Shown here in pieces: positions 4,927 to 5,326 of a DNA stretch of 5,326 nucleotides (positions are counted from its first letter, which is position 1; each line of letters opens with the position of its first letter). The notes below the pieces were generated by a model. That model was not told the DNA's origin. It saw only the letters and a list, made by a program, of their open reading frames with translations, and ran no database searches. Source of the DNA: Collinsella sp. (GTDB taxonomy: Bacteria > Actinomycetota > Coriobacteriia > Coriobacteriales > Coriobacteriaceae); contig WGSR01000115.1 in the NCBI GenBank assembly GCA_014871545.1, forward strand, positions 1 through 5,326, given 5' to 3'. A program made the position numbers and the translations under genes.

Positions 4927-5326
4927 CTATTCGGGCCAAATAAATTGTGTGCGGCCGGCCTCGCCGCCATCGATCAGCAGGCTCTGCCCGGTCATAAACC
5001 GGTTGGTCACGCCCACAAAGTAGATCCACTCGGCAATCTCTTGGGCGGTGGCCCAGCGCTTAAGCGGCGTGAGCTCCATAATCTGGTTCCACAGGTGTTC
5101 GTCTTCCATCACGCAACGGTTGAGCGGCGTGATAACGCCGCCCGGGTCCACACTGTTGGCGATAGCCTGCGGCGCCAGACGGTTTGCAAGGTTCTTGGTG
5201 TAGGCGATAACGCCGCCCTTGCTGGCGGCATAGTCGGGAAACTCCGATCCCGTATGCCCGCTCGCCGACCCCACATTGACCACGGATTTGATAGCCGGCG
5301 CCGGCTTGGCGGCAAGCCCCTCCCCC
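4927..5326 (-). CDS. short-chain dehydrogenase/reductase (SDR), N-terminus outside window
   Basis: This is the C-terminal part of an NAD(P)-dependent oxidoreductase of the classical SDR superfamily. The frame is open from the right edge: one leftover base, then 132 residues to the stop at 4927-4929. A full protein would be about 250 residues, so the Rossmann TGxxxGxG motif lies outside. Visible, counting from the first full codon, are the beta-5 strand and catalytic serine in VNVGSASG (16-23, Ser20). The active-site pair is in YAASK (Tyr32, Lys36), with TKNLANRLAP after it. The DPGG turn at 60-63 has downstream VITP, and GQSLLIDGGEA is near the C-terminus. The last residues (FIWPE) form an unusual aromatic tail for the superfamily. 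A GTG at 5283 is an internal codon, not the start, because homology continues upstream. The substrate cannot be assigned; FabG-like, sugar and polyol dehydrogenases look alike here. Confidence 0.92.
   Translation of the reverse strand, partial: GEGLAAKPAPAIKSVVNVGSASGHTGSEFPDYAASKGGVIAYTKNLANRLAPQAIANSVDPGGVITPLNRCVMEDEHLWNQIMELTPLKRWATAQEIAEWIYFVGVTNRFMTGQSLLIDGGEAGRTQFIWPE

Noticed and set aside
5293..5306. 14-bp perfect palindrome AGCCGGCGCCGGCT
   Set aside because: It lies within the SDR coding frame (Lys-Pro-Ala-Pro-Ala) and is explained by GC-rich Ala/Pro codons.
1..5326. CRISPR array, tRNA, rRNA, phage or toxin-antitoxin system
   Set aside because: No spaced direct repeats, cloverleaf or rRNA sequence, or small paired genes were seen; the non-coding space is limited to short intergenic regions already described.

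Overview
The window comes from a GC-rich bacterial chromosome with strong Shine-Dalgarno (SD) sequences (AAGGAG or GGAGG a few bases before most starts). Its codons end mostly in C or G. The gene content and style suggest a gut actinobacterium of the class Coriobacteriia (Collinsella-like). That assignment is an impression from the proteins and the intergenic repeat, not a database result.

Layout, left to right. (1) 1-473, minus strand: the N-terminal part of a 23S rRNA guanine-N1 methyltransferase of the RlmA family, cut by the window edge. (2) 474-724: a divergent intergenic region holding a 131-bp nested palindromic repeat (530-660) with 30-bp perfect inverted arms and a second inverted repeat family inside it. 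(3) 725-2107, plus: a complete MATE-family efflux transporter. (4) 2135-3001, minus: a LysR-type regulator, tail to tail with the MATE gene across only 27 bp. (5) 3002-3159: a divergent control region with two dyads, a perfect TTGACA element on the minus strand, a candidate plus-strand promoter and a hairpin that could cover the next SD. (6) 3160-4062, plus: a ten-segment EamA/DMT-family transporter. (7) 4063-4150: a hairpin without a T-run and a TACAAT element. (8) 4151-4876, plus: family 1 uracil-DNA glycosylase (ung). (9) 4891-4925: a terminator hairpin shared by two convergent genes. (10) 4927-5326, minus: the C-terminal part of a short-chain dehydrogenase/reductase (SDR), cut by the right edge.

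The genes are mostly single-gene transcription units with alternating orientation, so no long operon is visible. The clearest functional pairing is the divergent LysR regulator and EamA exporter, a common arrangement in which the regulator controls the transporter. RlmA and the MATE pump share the repeat-bearing intergenic region. Both families can affect drug susceptibility in other bacteria, but no joint role is shown here. ung is ordinary base-excision repair housekeeping.

I see no new multi-gene system. The least ordinary object is the nested palindromic repeat at 530-660, which looks like a REP/REPIN- or MITE-type non-autonomous element and could contribute a -35 box to rlmA.
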